DNA of 64,000 nucleotides, taken from positions 24,488 to 88,487 of the forward strand of contig CAZYUA010000017.1 of NCBI GenBank assembly GCA_964650525.1, written 5' to 3'. The notes beneath the pieces are model-generated. The model saw only the letters and a program-made list of their open reading frames with translations. It was not told the origin of the DNA and ran no database searches. The translations under genes and the position numbers were made by a program. Source of the stretch: UBA1413 sp964650525. GTDB taxonomy: Bacteria; Bacteroidota; Bacteroidia; Bacteroidales; Prolixibacteraceae. This document shows positions 25,450 through 34,549 of this stretch, in pieces. Numbering within the stretch: position 1 is the stretch's first letter; every line of letters starts with the position of its first letter.

Positions 25450-27214
25450 AAGGTTGGCAGCTTTCCGGAATGCCATGGCACAAGGTGGTCTGGATGCCCT
25501 TTACATCTCAGGAACCGATCCCCACAGGAGCGAATATCTATGCAGTCACTGGCAGACACGCCGGTTTGCCACAGGCTTCACTGGATCGTATGGTGAGGTG
25601 GTCATTACCCGTGACAGTTGCTGGCTCTGGACCGACAGCCGCTATTTTCTTCAAGCGGAAGAAGAATTGCTCGGAACAGGTATTCAAATCCTCAAACTGA
25701 GGATTCCCGGTGCGATACCGGTTTCCGCATGGCTTCCCGAACATCTGCCCCCCGGAAGCAAGATTGGTGCAGACTATTTTTCTCTACCCGCCGAAACCCT
25801 TCGGAAATTCCGGGAAATGGCTGTTCTTTATGGATTTAATATGGTCAATGCTCCCGGTATCGTGGACGAGGTTTGGCTTAACCGGCCTCCATTGCCGCAA
25901 CACCCGGCTTATGAACAGGGGATTGACCTGGCTGGCGAAAGCAGACTCTCTAAATTGAACCGGATCAGGGAGAAAATGATGAAACGGGGTGCAGGATTTG
26001 TTGTTATCACCGCCCTGGATGATCTGGCCTGGACCCTTAACCTGAGGGGAAGCGACGTTCCTTATAGCCCCTTGTTCATGGGGTTTGCAATTGTAGAGAC
26101 TTCCCGGACTCGTCTATATGTCTGCCGGGATGCTATCCCTCCGCTCCTGAAGGCAACACTGCGCCGCGATGGGGTATTCCTTGAAGAATATGATACCTTC
26201 TATTCCTGCTTATCCGCCATCGCTGGGGAAAGGATTTGCCTGGACCCTGCATCGGTCAATGCAGCGATTTGGACAACCCTCCGGGAGAAAAACACCCTTC
26301 TGGAAGATGTTTCCATCCCGGCTGAAATGAAATCCGTGAAAAATCGGGTCGAATTGGAAGGATTCCGGAAGTCCGCTCTAAAGGATGGTGCCGTGATGGT
26401 TCAATTTTTGGAATGGCTGGCACTTTGCGCCGGCGATCCATTGATAACCGAATACAGTGTCGCTGCAAAACTGAATGAGCTCAGAGCGCAGCAATCCGGC
26501 TATGTGGCGGAGAGTTTTGCTCCTCTCGTGAGTGTTCGGGAACATGGAGCCATGGTTCACCTTTCGGTGGATGCGCATAATGCTCTTCCTATCGGCGACA
26601 GCGGAGTACTCCTTATCGACACGGGAGGACACTATGCCACGGGGACCACCGATGTTACCAGAACCGTTGCCCTTGGCAGGGTAACGAAAAGCCAAAGACA
26701 TGATTTTACCCTGGTCCTGAAAGGTTTAATTGCGCTTTCGTCGGTGAAATTTCCCGCCGGGACAAAGGGTAACCAACTGGATATTCTGGCCAGACAGGCT
26801 CTTTGGCAAAACGGACTGAACTACGGACATGGTACCAGCCACGGAGTGGGCCATTTCCTCAACGTTCACGAAGGCCCTGTCTCCATAAGGCAGGAATACA
26901 ACCCATGTGAAATAATGCCGGGAATGGTCCTGACCAATGAACCCGGCATATACAGGAAGGGAGAATATGGTATACGTCTGGAAAATATGATGGTTTGTGT
27001 TTTCAAAGAAACAACAGAATTCGGTACCTTTCTGGGTTTTGATACCCTCACCCTCTGTCCCGTAGATCTCTCCCTGGTAGAAAAACAGCTTCTGACTACA
27101 GCTGAAAAAGAATGGCTGAACCTTTACCACCAGAAGGTCAGACGGGAATTGCTTCCCCTTCTTGGCAGTTCTGCAGCGGATTTTCTGAAATCTATAACCC
27201 CTGACATCCTATGA
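25433..27214 (+). CDS. pepP: Xaa-Pro aminopeptidase, M24B family
   Basis: 593 aa from the ATG at 25433, the first that fits the family start (MNPVPERLAAFRNAM). Removes N-terminal residues preceding proline. Two creatinase-like N-terminal domains (residues ~1-320) are followed by the pita-bread catalytic domain. Metal ligands are visible: Asp in LLIDTGGHYATGTTDVTRTV (both), His in HGVGHFLNVHEGP, Glu in TNEPGIY and Glu in IRLENMMV. The C-terminal extension is that of the long eukaryote-like APP-P type. Overlaps the Nudix gene before and nth after (four bases). Confidence 0.93.
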   Translation: MNPVPERLAAFRNAMAQGGLDALYISGTDPHRSEYLCSHWQTRRFATGFTGSYGEVVITRDSCWLWTDSRYFLQAEEELLGTGIQILKLRIPGAIPVSAWLPEHLPPGSKIGADYFSLPAETLRKFREMAVLYGFNMVNAPGIVDEVWLNRPPLPQHPAYEQGIDLAGESRLSKLNRIREKMMKRGAGFVVITALDDLAWTLNLRGSDVPYSPLFMGFAIVETSRTRLYVCRDAIPPLLKATLRRDGVFLEEYDTFYSCLSAIAGERICLDPASVNAAIWTTLREKNTLLEDVSIPAEMKSVKNRVELEGFRKSALKDGAVMVQFLEWLALCAGDPLITEYSVAAKLNELRAQQSGYVAESFAPLVSVREHGAMVHLSVDAHNALPIGDSGVLLIDTGGHYATGTTDVTRTVALGRVTKSQRHDFTLVLKGLIALSSVKFPAGTKGNQLDILARQALWQNGLNYGHGTSHGVGHFLNVHEGPVSIRQEYNPCEIMPGMVLTNEPGIYRKGEYGIRLENMMVCVFKETTEFGTFLGFDTLTLCPVDLSLVEKQLLTTAEKEWLNLYHQKVRRELLPLLGSSAADFLKSITPDIL

Positions 27215-27918
27215 GTGATATAGTAAGCGAAGCTGACCGTGCCGGACTGTACCGGCATGTAATCCATTATTTTCAGGATGCCCTGCCCGTGGCAGAAACA
27301 GAACTGAAATATGAAAACCCCTTTCACCTTTTGGTGGCGGTAATCCTTTCTGCCCAGTGTACCGATAAGCGGGTCAATCAGATAACTCCAGCCTTGCTGA
27401 GACAGTATCCGGATCCCCCGACTATGGCTGCGGCCACACCGGAAGGACTTCTGAAGTTTATCGGCAGTTGCTCCTATCCAAACAACAAAGCCCGGCATCT
27501 GATCGGAATGTCGGTAAAACTGCTTGAACTTTTTGGGGGAGAGGTCCCCTCGGATGTGGATGAACTGCAAAAATTACCGGGGGTGGGACGCAAAACAGCG
27601 AATGTTATTGCCTCGGTGGCCTTCCAAAAGCCAGCCATGGCTGTTGACACACACGTATTCCGTGTTGCAGCCCGAATAGGTCTGTCGCTGGGTTCAAAAA
27701 CTCCCTTAGATACTGAAAGGCAACTCACTAGGCATATACCGGAGAATTTAATCGGACAAGCTCATCACTGGCTTATTCTTCACGGAAGAACTGTGTGTAA
27801 GGCGCGAAAGCCGGAGTGCCACCGTTGCGGACTGACCGGTGTATGCCTTTATTTCAACCATCAGCCCAGTAACAGCAAACTGATAGCCATGACCACCATA
27901 CCCCCGATCAACCCGTAA
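27211..27918 (+). CDS. nth: Endonuclease III (DNA glycosylase/AP lyase)
   Basis: Removes oxidised pyrimidines and nicks at AP sites. 235 aa. Catalytic Lys in the helix-hairpin-helix LPGVGRKTANVI and Asp in VDTHVFRVAAR are present, and the [4Fe-4S] loop CKARKPECHRCGLTGVC follows the required C-x6-C-x2-C-x5-C spacing. A 15-20 residue tail after the cluster is extra. Starts within the pepP stop (ATGA). Its last 58 bases overlap the 3' end of the convergent ZIP transporter gene. Confidence 0.95.
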   Translation: MSDIVSEADRAGLYRHVIHYFQDALPVAETELKYENPFHLLVAVILSAQCTDKRVNQITPALLRQYPDPPTMAAATPEGLLKFIGSCSYPNNKARHLIGMSVKLLELFGGEVPSDVDELQKLPGVGRKTANVIASVAFQKPAMAVDTHVFRVAARIGLSLGSKTPLDTERQLTRHIPENLIGQAHHWLILHGRTVCKARKPECHRCGLTGVCLYFNHQPSNSKLIAMTTIPPINP

Positions 27919-28685
27919 ATTGCCAGGTGGTGCTCTCCGTATTCTTCAGCTGAAGGCAACAACTCATCGAGCGAAATGTAAACCATGATCCCGGCTACTG
28001 ATGCCATAACGGTATCAAAAGCTATATTCATCTCATCGAGATGAAGGAAAGGCGACAGTACAATATAGGCAATCAGGGCTCCTACAGGCTCGGATAAACC
28101 GGAAAGGAAAGAAAGGCTAAAAGCTTTCTTCCGGTTGCCGGTGGCATAAAAAACAGGTACGGACACAGCAATTCCTTCAGGGATATTGTGTATGGCCACG
28201 GCAATGGCAATGGCAACCCCAAGGGCAGGGTCCTTCAGAGCCGACATAAAGGTGGCTATCCCTTCCGGAAAATTGTGGATGGCAACTGCCAGGGCGGTCA
28301 TCTTTCCCATGCGATAGAGTTTCCGGAAACTGACCGCTTTCGATTCATTTTCCATCGACTCTACCGACCGCATCTCGTGCGGGTTCTCAGCCGAAGGTAT
28401 GAATTTGTCGATCAGCCCGATGATCAGCATGCCCCCGAAAAAGGCTGCAAGAGTATATAATGTGCCCGAAAAATTGCCAAATCTTGAAATAAACCCCTCT
28501 CTGGCATCGGGAAATACCTCAACAAAAGAGATATAAATCATTACACCAGCCGAAAACCCCAGTGCTATGGATAGCAACCGGGTGTTGGTCCTTTTGGCCA
28601 TCAAAGCGATGGAACTTCCGATACCTGTTGAAAGTCCTGCAATAAGCGTTAAGCCCAAGGCGAACAAGATATTCTGTGAACCCAT
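27861..28685 (-). CDS. zupT: ZIP-family zinc/divalent metal transporter (ZupT-like)
   Basis: 274 aa from the ATG at 28685 (MGSQNILFALGLTLIAGLS). Eight hydrophobic segments. The two metal-binding helices contain the family motifs HNFPEGIATF and HNIPEGIAVS. Imports zinc and possibly iron or manganese across the inner membrane. A loop of moderate length with charged residues (around residue 95-120) separates TM3 and TM4. The tail of the gene overlaps nth on the opposite strand. An upstream extension to 28757 is possible but would run into the ferredoxin promoter region. Confidence 0.93.
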   Translation of the reverse strand: MGSQNILFALGLTLIAGLSTGIGSSIALMAKRTNTRLLSIALGFSAGVMIYISFVEVFPDAREGFISRFGNFSGTLYTLAAFFGGMLIIGLIDKFIPSAENPHEMRSVESMENESKAVSFRKLYRMGKMTALAVAIHNFPEGIATFMSALKDPALGVAIAIAVAIHNIPEGIAVSVPVFYATGNRKKAFSLSFLSGLSEPVGALIAYIVLSPFLHLDEMNIAFDTVMASVAGIMVYISLDELLPSAEEYGEHHLAIYGLIGGMVVMAISLLLLG

Positions 28686-28752
28686 AATTCCGCCAAATGA
28701 ATTAATCCCGATAAATGTAGTACAAATTTGGAATTGGTTTAAACAATCTTTG

Positions 28753-28760
28753 TACATTTG
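28753..28760 (+). promoter_or_regulatory. Probable -7 box for ferredoxin
   Basis: TACATTTG matches TAnnTTTG; TTTG and TTG sites lie 22 and 16 bases upstream. The ferredoxin ATG is 36 bases downstream. Confidence 0.5.
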
Positions 28761-28796
28761 CCGGCGACGAAAAGGTTAAACATAAACAAAAAAGCT

Positions 28797-28964
28797 ATGG
28801 CTTACAAAATTTCTGAAGAATGTATCGCATGCGGGACTTGCATAGATGAGTGCCCGGTTGATGCAATTTCCGAAGGAGACATCTATGTGATCGATCCCGA
28901 ACTTTGCACCGATTGTGGCTCTTGTGCAGAAGTCTGCCCGGTGGAGGCCATTGCCCCGGCATAA
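28797..28964 (+). CDS. 2[4Fe-4S] ferredoxin
   Basis: 55 aa small electron carrier of clostridial type. Two cluster motifs C-x2-C-x2-C-x3-C-P: CIACGTCIDECPVDAI and CTDCGSCAEVCPVEAI. The conserved start MAYKISEECIACGTC makes the ATG at 28797 certain. It is a monocistronic gene with its own promoter and a hairpin terminator downstream. Typical partners are pyruvate:ferredoxin oxidoreductase, hydrogenases or Rnf in an anaerobic metabolism. Confidence 0.97.
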   Translation: MAYKISEECIACGTCIDECPVDAISEGDIYVIDPELCTDCGSCAEVCPVEAIAPA

Positions 28965-29020
28965 CCATCCCGGTGAACATCAGTAGTTGTAAGAGGCTTT
29001 CTCAATTGATTTGCTGAGTC

Positions 29021-29046
29021 ATACACCCGGGAGGTGTATTGTTTTC
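29021..29046 (+). terminator. Hairpin terminator after ferredoxin
   Basis: ATACACC (29021-29027) pairs with GGTGTAT (29033-29039) around a CGGGA loop, followed by TGTTTTC. It lies 57 bases after the ferredoxin stop. Confidence 0.6.
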
Positions 29047-29130
29047 TCCCTTCACCTGTTGAAGGTTATCATCCGGGATTCGTTGAATCCCCTGGTAAGA
29101 AAGTGAAAATGGTATACCCGACGGGAAAAG

Positions 29131-29166
29131 GCCGGCGATCTTCCACTGGGAGAGCCTCTTTTTTAT
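29131..29166 (+). terminator. Second terminator-like hairpin upstream of secA
   Basis: GGC and TCTTCC pair with GGGAGA and GCC (one wobble, two-base bulge), followed by TCTTTTTT (29157-29164). There is no gene between this and the hairpin at 29021, so it may be a back-up terminator or end a short transcript. The gap 28965-29278 otherwise holds only the secA promoter box. Confidence 0.5.
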
Positions 29167-29233
29167 TCTTAACAGGTATCCTTGTTTTACAACCTTTTTC
29201 CCGTTTTCCGGTAGAGATTTGACCTTCATTCGT

Positions 29234-29241
29234 TACCTTTG
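29234..29241 (+). promoter_or_regulatory. Probable -7 box for secA
   Basis: TACCTTTG matches TAnnTTTG, 37 bases before the secA ATG. No clear -33 element at standard spacing. Confidence 0.5.
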
Positions 29242-29278
29242 CAATCAAAACAGAGGAGGATCCTAATAGAATAGCAAT

Positions 29279-32200
29279 ATGGCATTCATAACCAAAATAC
29301 TCGGGAAGATCCTGGGAAACAAATCAGAGAAAGATATTTCGGTCATTACACCCTTGCTGGAATCCATTCGTAAAGAGACAGAACGGCTCAGCAACCTGAC
29401 CAATGACCTTCTCCGGGATGAAACCATGAAAATCAGACAAATCATTGCCGGCAGAATCCGGGAAGAAGAAGATGAAATCGCTGCCCTGAAAGGGAAGGCT
29501 GATGAAGTGGAGATCCAGGAGAGTGAAAAACTCTATGAGAGAATCGACAAACTGGAAGAGTCGATTATCGAGAAACTGGAAACTGTGTTAAATGAAATTC
29601 TTCCCCTGGCTTTTGCCATCGTAAAAGAGACGGCCCGCCGGTTTTGTGAAAATGAGAAACTGGAAGTTCAGGCCCGGGATTACGACCGGGACCTGGCGGC
29701 TGTCAGGAACAGTATTGTGATCGAAGGCGACCGGGCCATATGGTATAACCACTGGATGGCCGGAGGCAACGAGATAACCTGGGATATGGTGCATTACGAT
29801 GTTCAGCTGATCGGCGGAATCGTTCTTCACCAGGGGAAAATTGCCGAAATGGCCACAGGGGAAGGAAAAACGCTGGTGGCCACTCTGCCGGTGTTTTTAA
29901 ATGCTCTTGCCGGACGCGGAGTCCACATCGTTACCGTGAACGATTACCTGTCCAAGCGTGACTCTGAATGGATGGGACCAATGTTTGAATTCCACGGACT
30001 GAGTGTAGACTGTATCGACAAACACCAACCCAACTCGGAAGCCCGCAGAAAAGCCTATAATGCAGATATTACCTTCGGCACGAACAACGAATTTGGCTTT
30101 GACTACCTTCGCGACAATATGGCGATCAATCCCCAGGACCTGGTCCAGCGTAAACACCATTATGCCATCGTCGACGAAGTCGACTCCGTATTGATCGATG
30201 ATGCCCGAACCCCTCTGATCATCTCCGGACCGGTACCCAAAGGTGAAAACCAACAGTTTGAAGAACTGAAGCTTTATGTGGAAAAACTATTTAAAGCTCA
30301 GCGCGACCTTTTCAATTCCGTCTTTAATGATGCAAAACGGCTGCTGACCAAGGAAAACGCCACCGAGGAAGAGAAGAAAGAGGGAGGCCTTTTGCTGCTC
30401 AGAGCCCATAAAGGCCTGCCCAAAAACAAAACCCTTATCAAATTCCTCAGCGAAGAGGGTATGAAACAAGTCCTGCTCAGAACTGAGAATTTATATATGC
30501 AGGATAACAACAAAAACATGCACATCGTTACCGATCCTCTTTTCTTTATCATTGAGGAAAAGCAAAATTCGGTTGAAATGACCGATAAGGGGATTGACCT
30601 GATTTCCGCTGGGTTTGATGATCCATCCTTTTTCATTTTGCCCGATATGGGGGCCGAAATTGCAGAACTTCAAAACGGGGGATATAGTTCCGAAGAACTG
30701 ATTGAAAAGAAGGACCAGCTGTTGCAGAATTATGCCGTAAAATCAGAACGGGTACATACCATCATCCAATTGCTGAAAGCCTACACCATGTTCGAAAAGG
30801 ATGTCGAGTACGTGGTAATGGATAACAAGGTGAAAATTGTGGACGAACAGACGGGGCGGATTCTGGAAGGCAGACGCTATTCCGACGGACTCCACCAGGC
30901 GATTGAGGCCAAGGAACGGGTGAAGGTGGAAGCAGCTACCCAGACATTTGCCACCATTACCCTCCAGAACTACTTCAGGATGTACCACAAACTTGCCGGA
31001 ATGACCGGAACTGCCGAAACGGAAGCCGGGGAATTGTGGGATATCTATAAGCTGGAAGTAGTGGTCATCCCCACCAATAAGCCGATAGTCAGGAAAGATG
31101 AGGAGGACCTGGTCTATAAAACCAAACGGGAAAAGTATAATGCCGTTATTCAGGAAATCGAGCAGCTGTTTAAGGCCGGCAGGCCGGTGCTTGTAGGAAC
31201 AACTTCGGTGGAAATATCAGAATTGCTCAGCCGAATGCTGAAAATGAAAGGGATCCATCACAACGTGCTGAATGCCAAGTTGCACGCCCGGGAAGCAGAG
31301 ATTGTAGCTGAAGCTGGCCACACCGGAATGGTGACCATCGCAACCAATATGGCAGGACGGGGAACTGATATCAAGCTGACACCCGAAGTAAGAAATGCAG
31401 GAGGTCTTGCCATTATCGGTACCGAACGGCACGAATCCAGAAGGGTCGACCGACAGCTGCGAGGCCGTGCGGGACGACAAGGAGACCCGGGATCTTCCCA
31501 GTTCTTCGTTTCACTGGAAGACGACCTGATGAGACTCTTCGGCTCCGACCGAATCGCAGGAATCATGGACCGCCTGGGCCTGAAGGAGGGTGAGGTCATC
31601 CAACACTCCATGATTTCCAAATCCATTGAACGGGCTCAGAAAAAAGTTGAGGAAAATAACTTCGGCATCCGGAAAAGACTACTCGAATACGATGATGTCA
31701 TGAACTCCCAAAGGGAGGTGGTTTATAAAAAACGACGGCACGCACTTTACGGAGAACGGCTGGAAGTGGATGTCCTGAACATGATGTACGACTCCGTAGA
31801 AGCACTGGTGGCTGAGTACCAGGGAACCGATGAGTTCGAAGACTTCAATCTTGAACTGATCCGGTTGCTTTCAATTGAATCGCCTGTAGGCCAGGAAGAA
31901 TTTAAAAAAATCAGCGCCGATGAACTTACCGATCGGATTTATCAGGCGATGATCGAAAGCTATAACCGAATGGTACAGAATATTGCCAAACAAGCCTTCC
32001 CGGTTATCAAAGACGTGTACGAAAAGAAATCACATATTTACCAGAATATCGTCGTACCCATTACCGATGGGAGGAGATTATTCCAGATAATATGCAATCT
32101 TGAAAAAGCATATTTCAACAAAGGCAGGGAGTTGGTGAAATCGTACCAGAAACAGACGGTCCTCAACACGTTCGATGAGGCTTGGAAGGAGCAACTGCGT

Positions 32201-32596
32201 GAAATGGACGACCTGAAACAGTCGGTTCAAAATGCCACTTACGAACAGAAAGATCCTCTTCTGATTTATAAATTCGAATCTTTCAACCTTTTCAAGGAAA
32301 TGGTGAGTAAGGTAAACAAGGATATTGTTTCCACCCTGACAAAAGGCTATATTCCCATTCAGAACCCTGATCAGGTCAAAGAGGCAGCCGCTGCCAAAAG
32401 AACCGACATGAGCCGGTACCGGACCCAAAAGAGCGAAGTGGCTGCCAGTTCAAACCCGATGGAGGGCGCCCAGGCTCAAACACAGGAAAAATCGCATCCA
32501 GAACCTGTACGCGTTGAAAAAAGGGTCGGACGCAACGATCCTTGTCCTTGCGGAAGCGGAAAGAAATTCAAACATTGCCATGGCCAGGGATTATGA
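29279..32596 (+). CDS. secA: Preprotein translocase ATPase SecA
   Basis: Motor that drives unfolded preproteins through SecYEG. 1105 aa, longer than the ~900 aa E. coli protein, as is usual in Bacteroidota: an insert of some 80-100 residues lies in NBD1/preprotein region (around residues 320-420). Walker A is MATGEGKTLVATLP, Walker B is IVDEVDSVLIDDARTPL, and motif VI is RGRAGRQGDPGSSQFF. The C-terminus ends in the SecB/zinc-binding motif CPCGSGKKFKHCHG. A long acidic, helical N-terminal stretch (residues 20-110) is also present. It stands alone with its own promoter. Confidence 0.97.
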   Translation: MAFITKILGKILGNKSEKDISVITPLLESIRKETERLSNLTNDLLRDETMKIRQIIAGRIREEEDEIAALKGKADEVEIQESEKLYERIDKLEESIIEKLETVLNEILPLAFAIVKETARRFCENEKLEVQARDYDRDLAAVRNSIVIEGDRAIWYNHWMAGGNEITWDMVHYDVQLIGGIVLHQGKIAEMATGEGKTLVATLPVFLNALAGRGVHIVTVNDYLSKRDSEWMGPMFEFHGLSVDCIDKHQPNSEARRKAYNADITFGTNNEFGFDYLRDNMAINPQDLVQRKHHYAIVDEVDSVLIDDARTPLIISGPVPKGENQQFEELKLYVEKLFKAQRDLFNSVFNDAKRLLTKENATEEEKKEGGLLLLRAHKGLPKNKTLIKFLSEEGMKQVLLRTENLYMQDNNKNMHIVTDPLFFIIEEKQNSVEMTDKGIDLISAGFDDPSFFILPDMGAEIAELQNGGYSSEELIEKKDQLLQNYAVKSERVHTIIQLLKAYTMFEKDVEYVVMDNKVKIVDEQTGRILEGRRYSDGLHQAIEAKERVKVEAATQTFATITLQNYFRMYHKLAGMTGTAETEAGELWDIYKLEVVVIPTNKPIVRKDEEDLVYKTKREKYNAVIQEIEQLFKAGRPVLVGTTSVEISELLSRMLKMKGIHHNVLNAKLHAREAEIVAEAGHTGMVTIATNMAGRGTDIKLTPEVRNAGGLAIIGTERHESRRVDRQLRGRAGRQGDPGSSQFFVSLEDDLMRLFGSDRIAGIMDRLGLKEGEVIQHSMISKSIERAQKKVEENNFGIRKRLLEYDDVMNSQREVVYKKRRHALYGERLEVDVLNMMYDSVEALVAEYQGTDEFEDFNLELIRLLSIESPVGQEEFKKISADELTDRIYQAMIESYNRMVQNIAKQAFPVIKDVYEKKSHIYQNIVVPITDGRRLFQIICNLEKAYFNKGRELVKSYQKQTVLNTFDEAWKEQLREMDDLKQSVQNATYEQKDPLLIYKFESFNLFKEMVSKVNKDIVSTLTKGYIPIQNPDQVKEAAAAKRTDMSRYRTQKSEVAASSNPMEGAQAQTQEKSHPEPVRVEKRVGRNDPCPCGSGKKFKHCHGQGL

Positions 32597-32674
32597 ATTT
32601 TCTGATTTCGTAAATACCCGGCTGTTCCCGGTTGTTGTTTTTGAAGTTTGTATAATGCCTAAACCTTTCTTAAC

Positions 32675-33490
32675 ATGGTTGGAATGCTGAGTTTTATCCA
32701 TTGGAATGCTGATCCGGAAATTTTCAGAATAGGATCTTTTGCCGTTCGCTGGTATGGATTGCTGTTTGCTTCAGGCTTCCTGATAGGTTATTATATTGGC
32801 GAACGAATGTTCAAATCAGAAAATGTAAACTCCAAGTGGATAGACTCCCTGTTCTTTTATATTATTATTGCAACAGTAGTTGGTGCCCGGCTGGGGCACG
32901 TATTTTTCTATGGGTGGGATTATTATTCACAACATCCTGCAGAGATATTTATGACATGGCGGGGCGGGTTGGCCAGCCATGGCGGAGCCATAGGCATCCT
33001 TGTGGCACTTTGGATTCACTCCCGTTTAGTGACCAAACGGACCATGCTGTGGTCGCTCGACAGGGTGGTCGTTCCGACGGCGCTGGTTGGAGCCTTTATC
33101 CGCTTGGGTAACCTAATGAATTCCGAAATTTATGGTATACAGACTGGAATGCCCTGGGGTTTTATCTTTGAAAGGAATGATGAAACCTTTCCCAAGCATC
33201 CTACACAGATCTATGAGGCACTTTGCTACCTGATCTCTTTCTTTATACTGATGTACTTTTATCGCAAGGGGGGCGCCAGGAACAAACCCGGATTCTTACT
33301 GGGGCTGTTTTTTATTCTGATATTTACCGCCCGCTTTTTTATTGAGTTTATTAAGGAGGATCAGGAAGCGTTTGAAGCCGGAATGCTATTGAACATGGGC
33401 CAACTGTTGAGCCTGCCTTTTGTGATGGCTGGGATTTTCCTGGTTTGGAGGGCAATGGTGAAACCCGAAGTAGTATTTAAAAATCAGTAA
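32675..33490 (+). CDS. lgt: Prolipoprotein diacylglyceryl transferase
   Basis: Transfers diacylglyceryl from phosphatidylglycerol to the lipobox cysteine of prolipoproteins, the first step of lipoprotein maturation. 271 aa (ATG 32675; ATG 32684 also possible). Multi-pass membrane protein. Family motifs are VRWYGLLFASGFLIGYYIG, VVGARLGHVFFY, the signature WRGGLASHGGAIGI and the Arg-containing IRLGNLMNSEIYG. Several lipoprotein genes lie nearby, but that is ordinary for this phylum. Confidence 0.96.
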   Translation: MVGMLSFIHWNADPEIFRIGSFAVRWYGLLFASGFLIGYYIGERMFKSENVNSKWIDSLFFYIIIATVVGARLGHVFFYGWDYYSQHPAEIFMTWRGGLASHGGAIGILVALWIHSRLVTKRTMLWSLDRVVVPTALVGAFIRLGNLMNSEIYGIQTGMPWGFIFERNDETFPKHPTQIYEALCYLISFFILMYFYRKGGARNKPGFLLGLFFILIFTARFFIEFIKEDQEAFEAGMLLNMGQLLSLPFVMAGIFLVWRAMVKPEVVFKNQ

Positions 33491-33502
33491 AGTTCCGTTT
33501 GT

Positions 33503-34549
33503 TTATGGATTTTGATCTTCTCCTCTGCGGAGATTCTCAATTTCATTAAGCCGTTTTTGCAGGATTTGCCTGTAAGTGTTTACCATCTGAAGTTCCTGTG
33601 GGTTGTTGTATACCTTAGCCAGGTGGTAGGCTTGCCCGATCCAGTCAAGGGCTTCGTTATGCTTATCGCCGATCTCCATCGCCAGGGCAAGGTTATAACG
33701 AGCGCCGACAGCCAGCCGGCCAAAACGGTCTGGGGTATATTTCTTCCATATTTCTCCGGCAGTCTCCCAATCCTGTTCTTCCGCATGAAGGGCGGCAATC
33801 CTGAATTCCTCGAGCGGGGGAATAACCATAATCCGCTGTACGGATATCCAGTCTGAAAAGAACCTTTCAGCATACTGTTCGCCAAAGGCCTCTGCCGCAA
33901 GGATCAGAGCGGGCAATCTGGGCGGCAGAATAGCATTGTAATCCGCCCGTATTCCATTTTCTGCTTCCCAGTACAAGGTGTCGGTCATGGTTTTCCGGTC
34001 GGAGGCTTTCCCTGTCATGCCGTCGTAAACGGTCCATATTCCGGCTATAGCTACCTCACGGGAAGCAGGGTTCATCCCGTCGTTGGAATAACGGGTGTAG
34101 AAACAGGAGAAGGTCTCCAGTGCAATGATGACCGACGCATGCGAGGCTTCTGCAATCCTGGTTACCAGAGCCGCGGGTAAAGGCGATAAATGTTCCGCAG
34201 TCTGTCGGGGCATCAGGTCAGGAGAAAGTACCAGCGAGTGACGACCGATCTCCTTTTCTGAAAACTTTTCTGCAACCTTTTCCAGACAGGCAGAGACTAT
34301 CAGACTGTCTATATTTCTGTTTTCATTCTCACGGTCTTTGAATAACTGCTTATCTGCCTTGTAGTAATGTATCAGGGTATCCTTGGGATATTTGAAATTC
34401 CTGTAAAGGAACAACACTGTATCTGTAGCGACAGGCAGGGAAATCTCTTCCATCCTCCGTATCTCAATGGGCACTTCCCGGTAAACGGTACAGGAAGCAT
34501 AAGCTGCTATGGCTAAAAGCACTGTTGTACAACACTTAATTGTTCTCAT
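33503..34549 (-). CDS. DUF6340-like lipoprotein (copy 2)
   Basis: 348 aa with a lipoprotein signal ending YASC (Cys20). N-terminal region: alpha/beta with ATDTVLFLYRNFKY; then a block on a transcription-like 'SLVLSPDLMP' pattern; C-terminal third (residues ~245-335) is TPR-like (AEEQDWETAGEIWKKY, RYNLALAMEIGDKHNEALDW). The arrangement fits the DUF6340 lipoproteins of Bacteroidota, function unknown. It is a diverged paralogue of the upstream gene (34536-35579), with which it overlaps by 14 bases. Probably periplasmic-facing and part of one unit with the vWA protein gene. Confidence 0.72.
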   Translation of the reverse strand: MRTIKCCTTVLLAIAAYASCTVYREVPIEIRRMEEISLPVATDTVLFLYRNFKYPKDTLIHYYKADKQLFKDRENENRNIDSLIVSACLEKVAEKFSEKEIGRHSLVLSPDLMPRQTAEHLSPLPAALVTRIAEASHASVIIALETFSCFYTRYSNDGMNPASREVAIAGIWTVYDGMTGKASDRKTMTDTLYWEAENGIRADYNAILPPRLPALILAAEAFGEQYAERFFSDWISVQRIMVIPPLEEFRIAALHAEEQDWETAGEIWKKYTPDRFGRLAVGARYNLALAMEIGDKHNEALDWIGQAYHLAKVYNNPQELQMVNTYRQILQKRLNEIENLRRGEDQNP

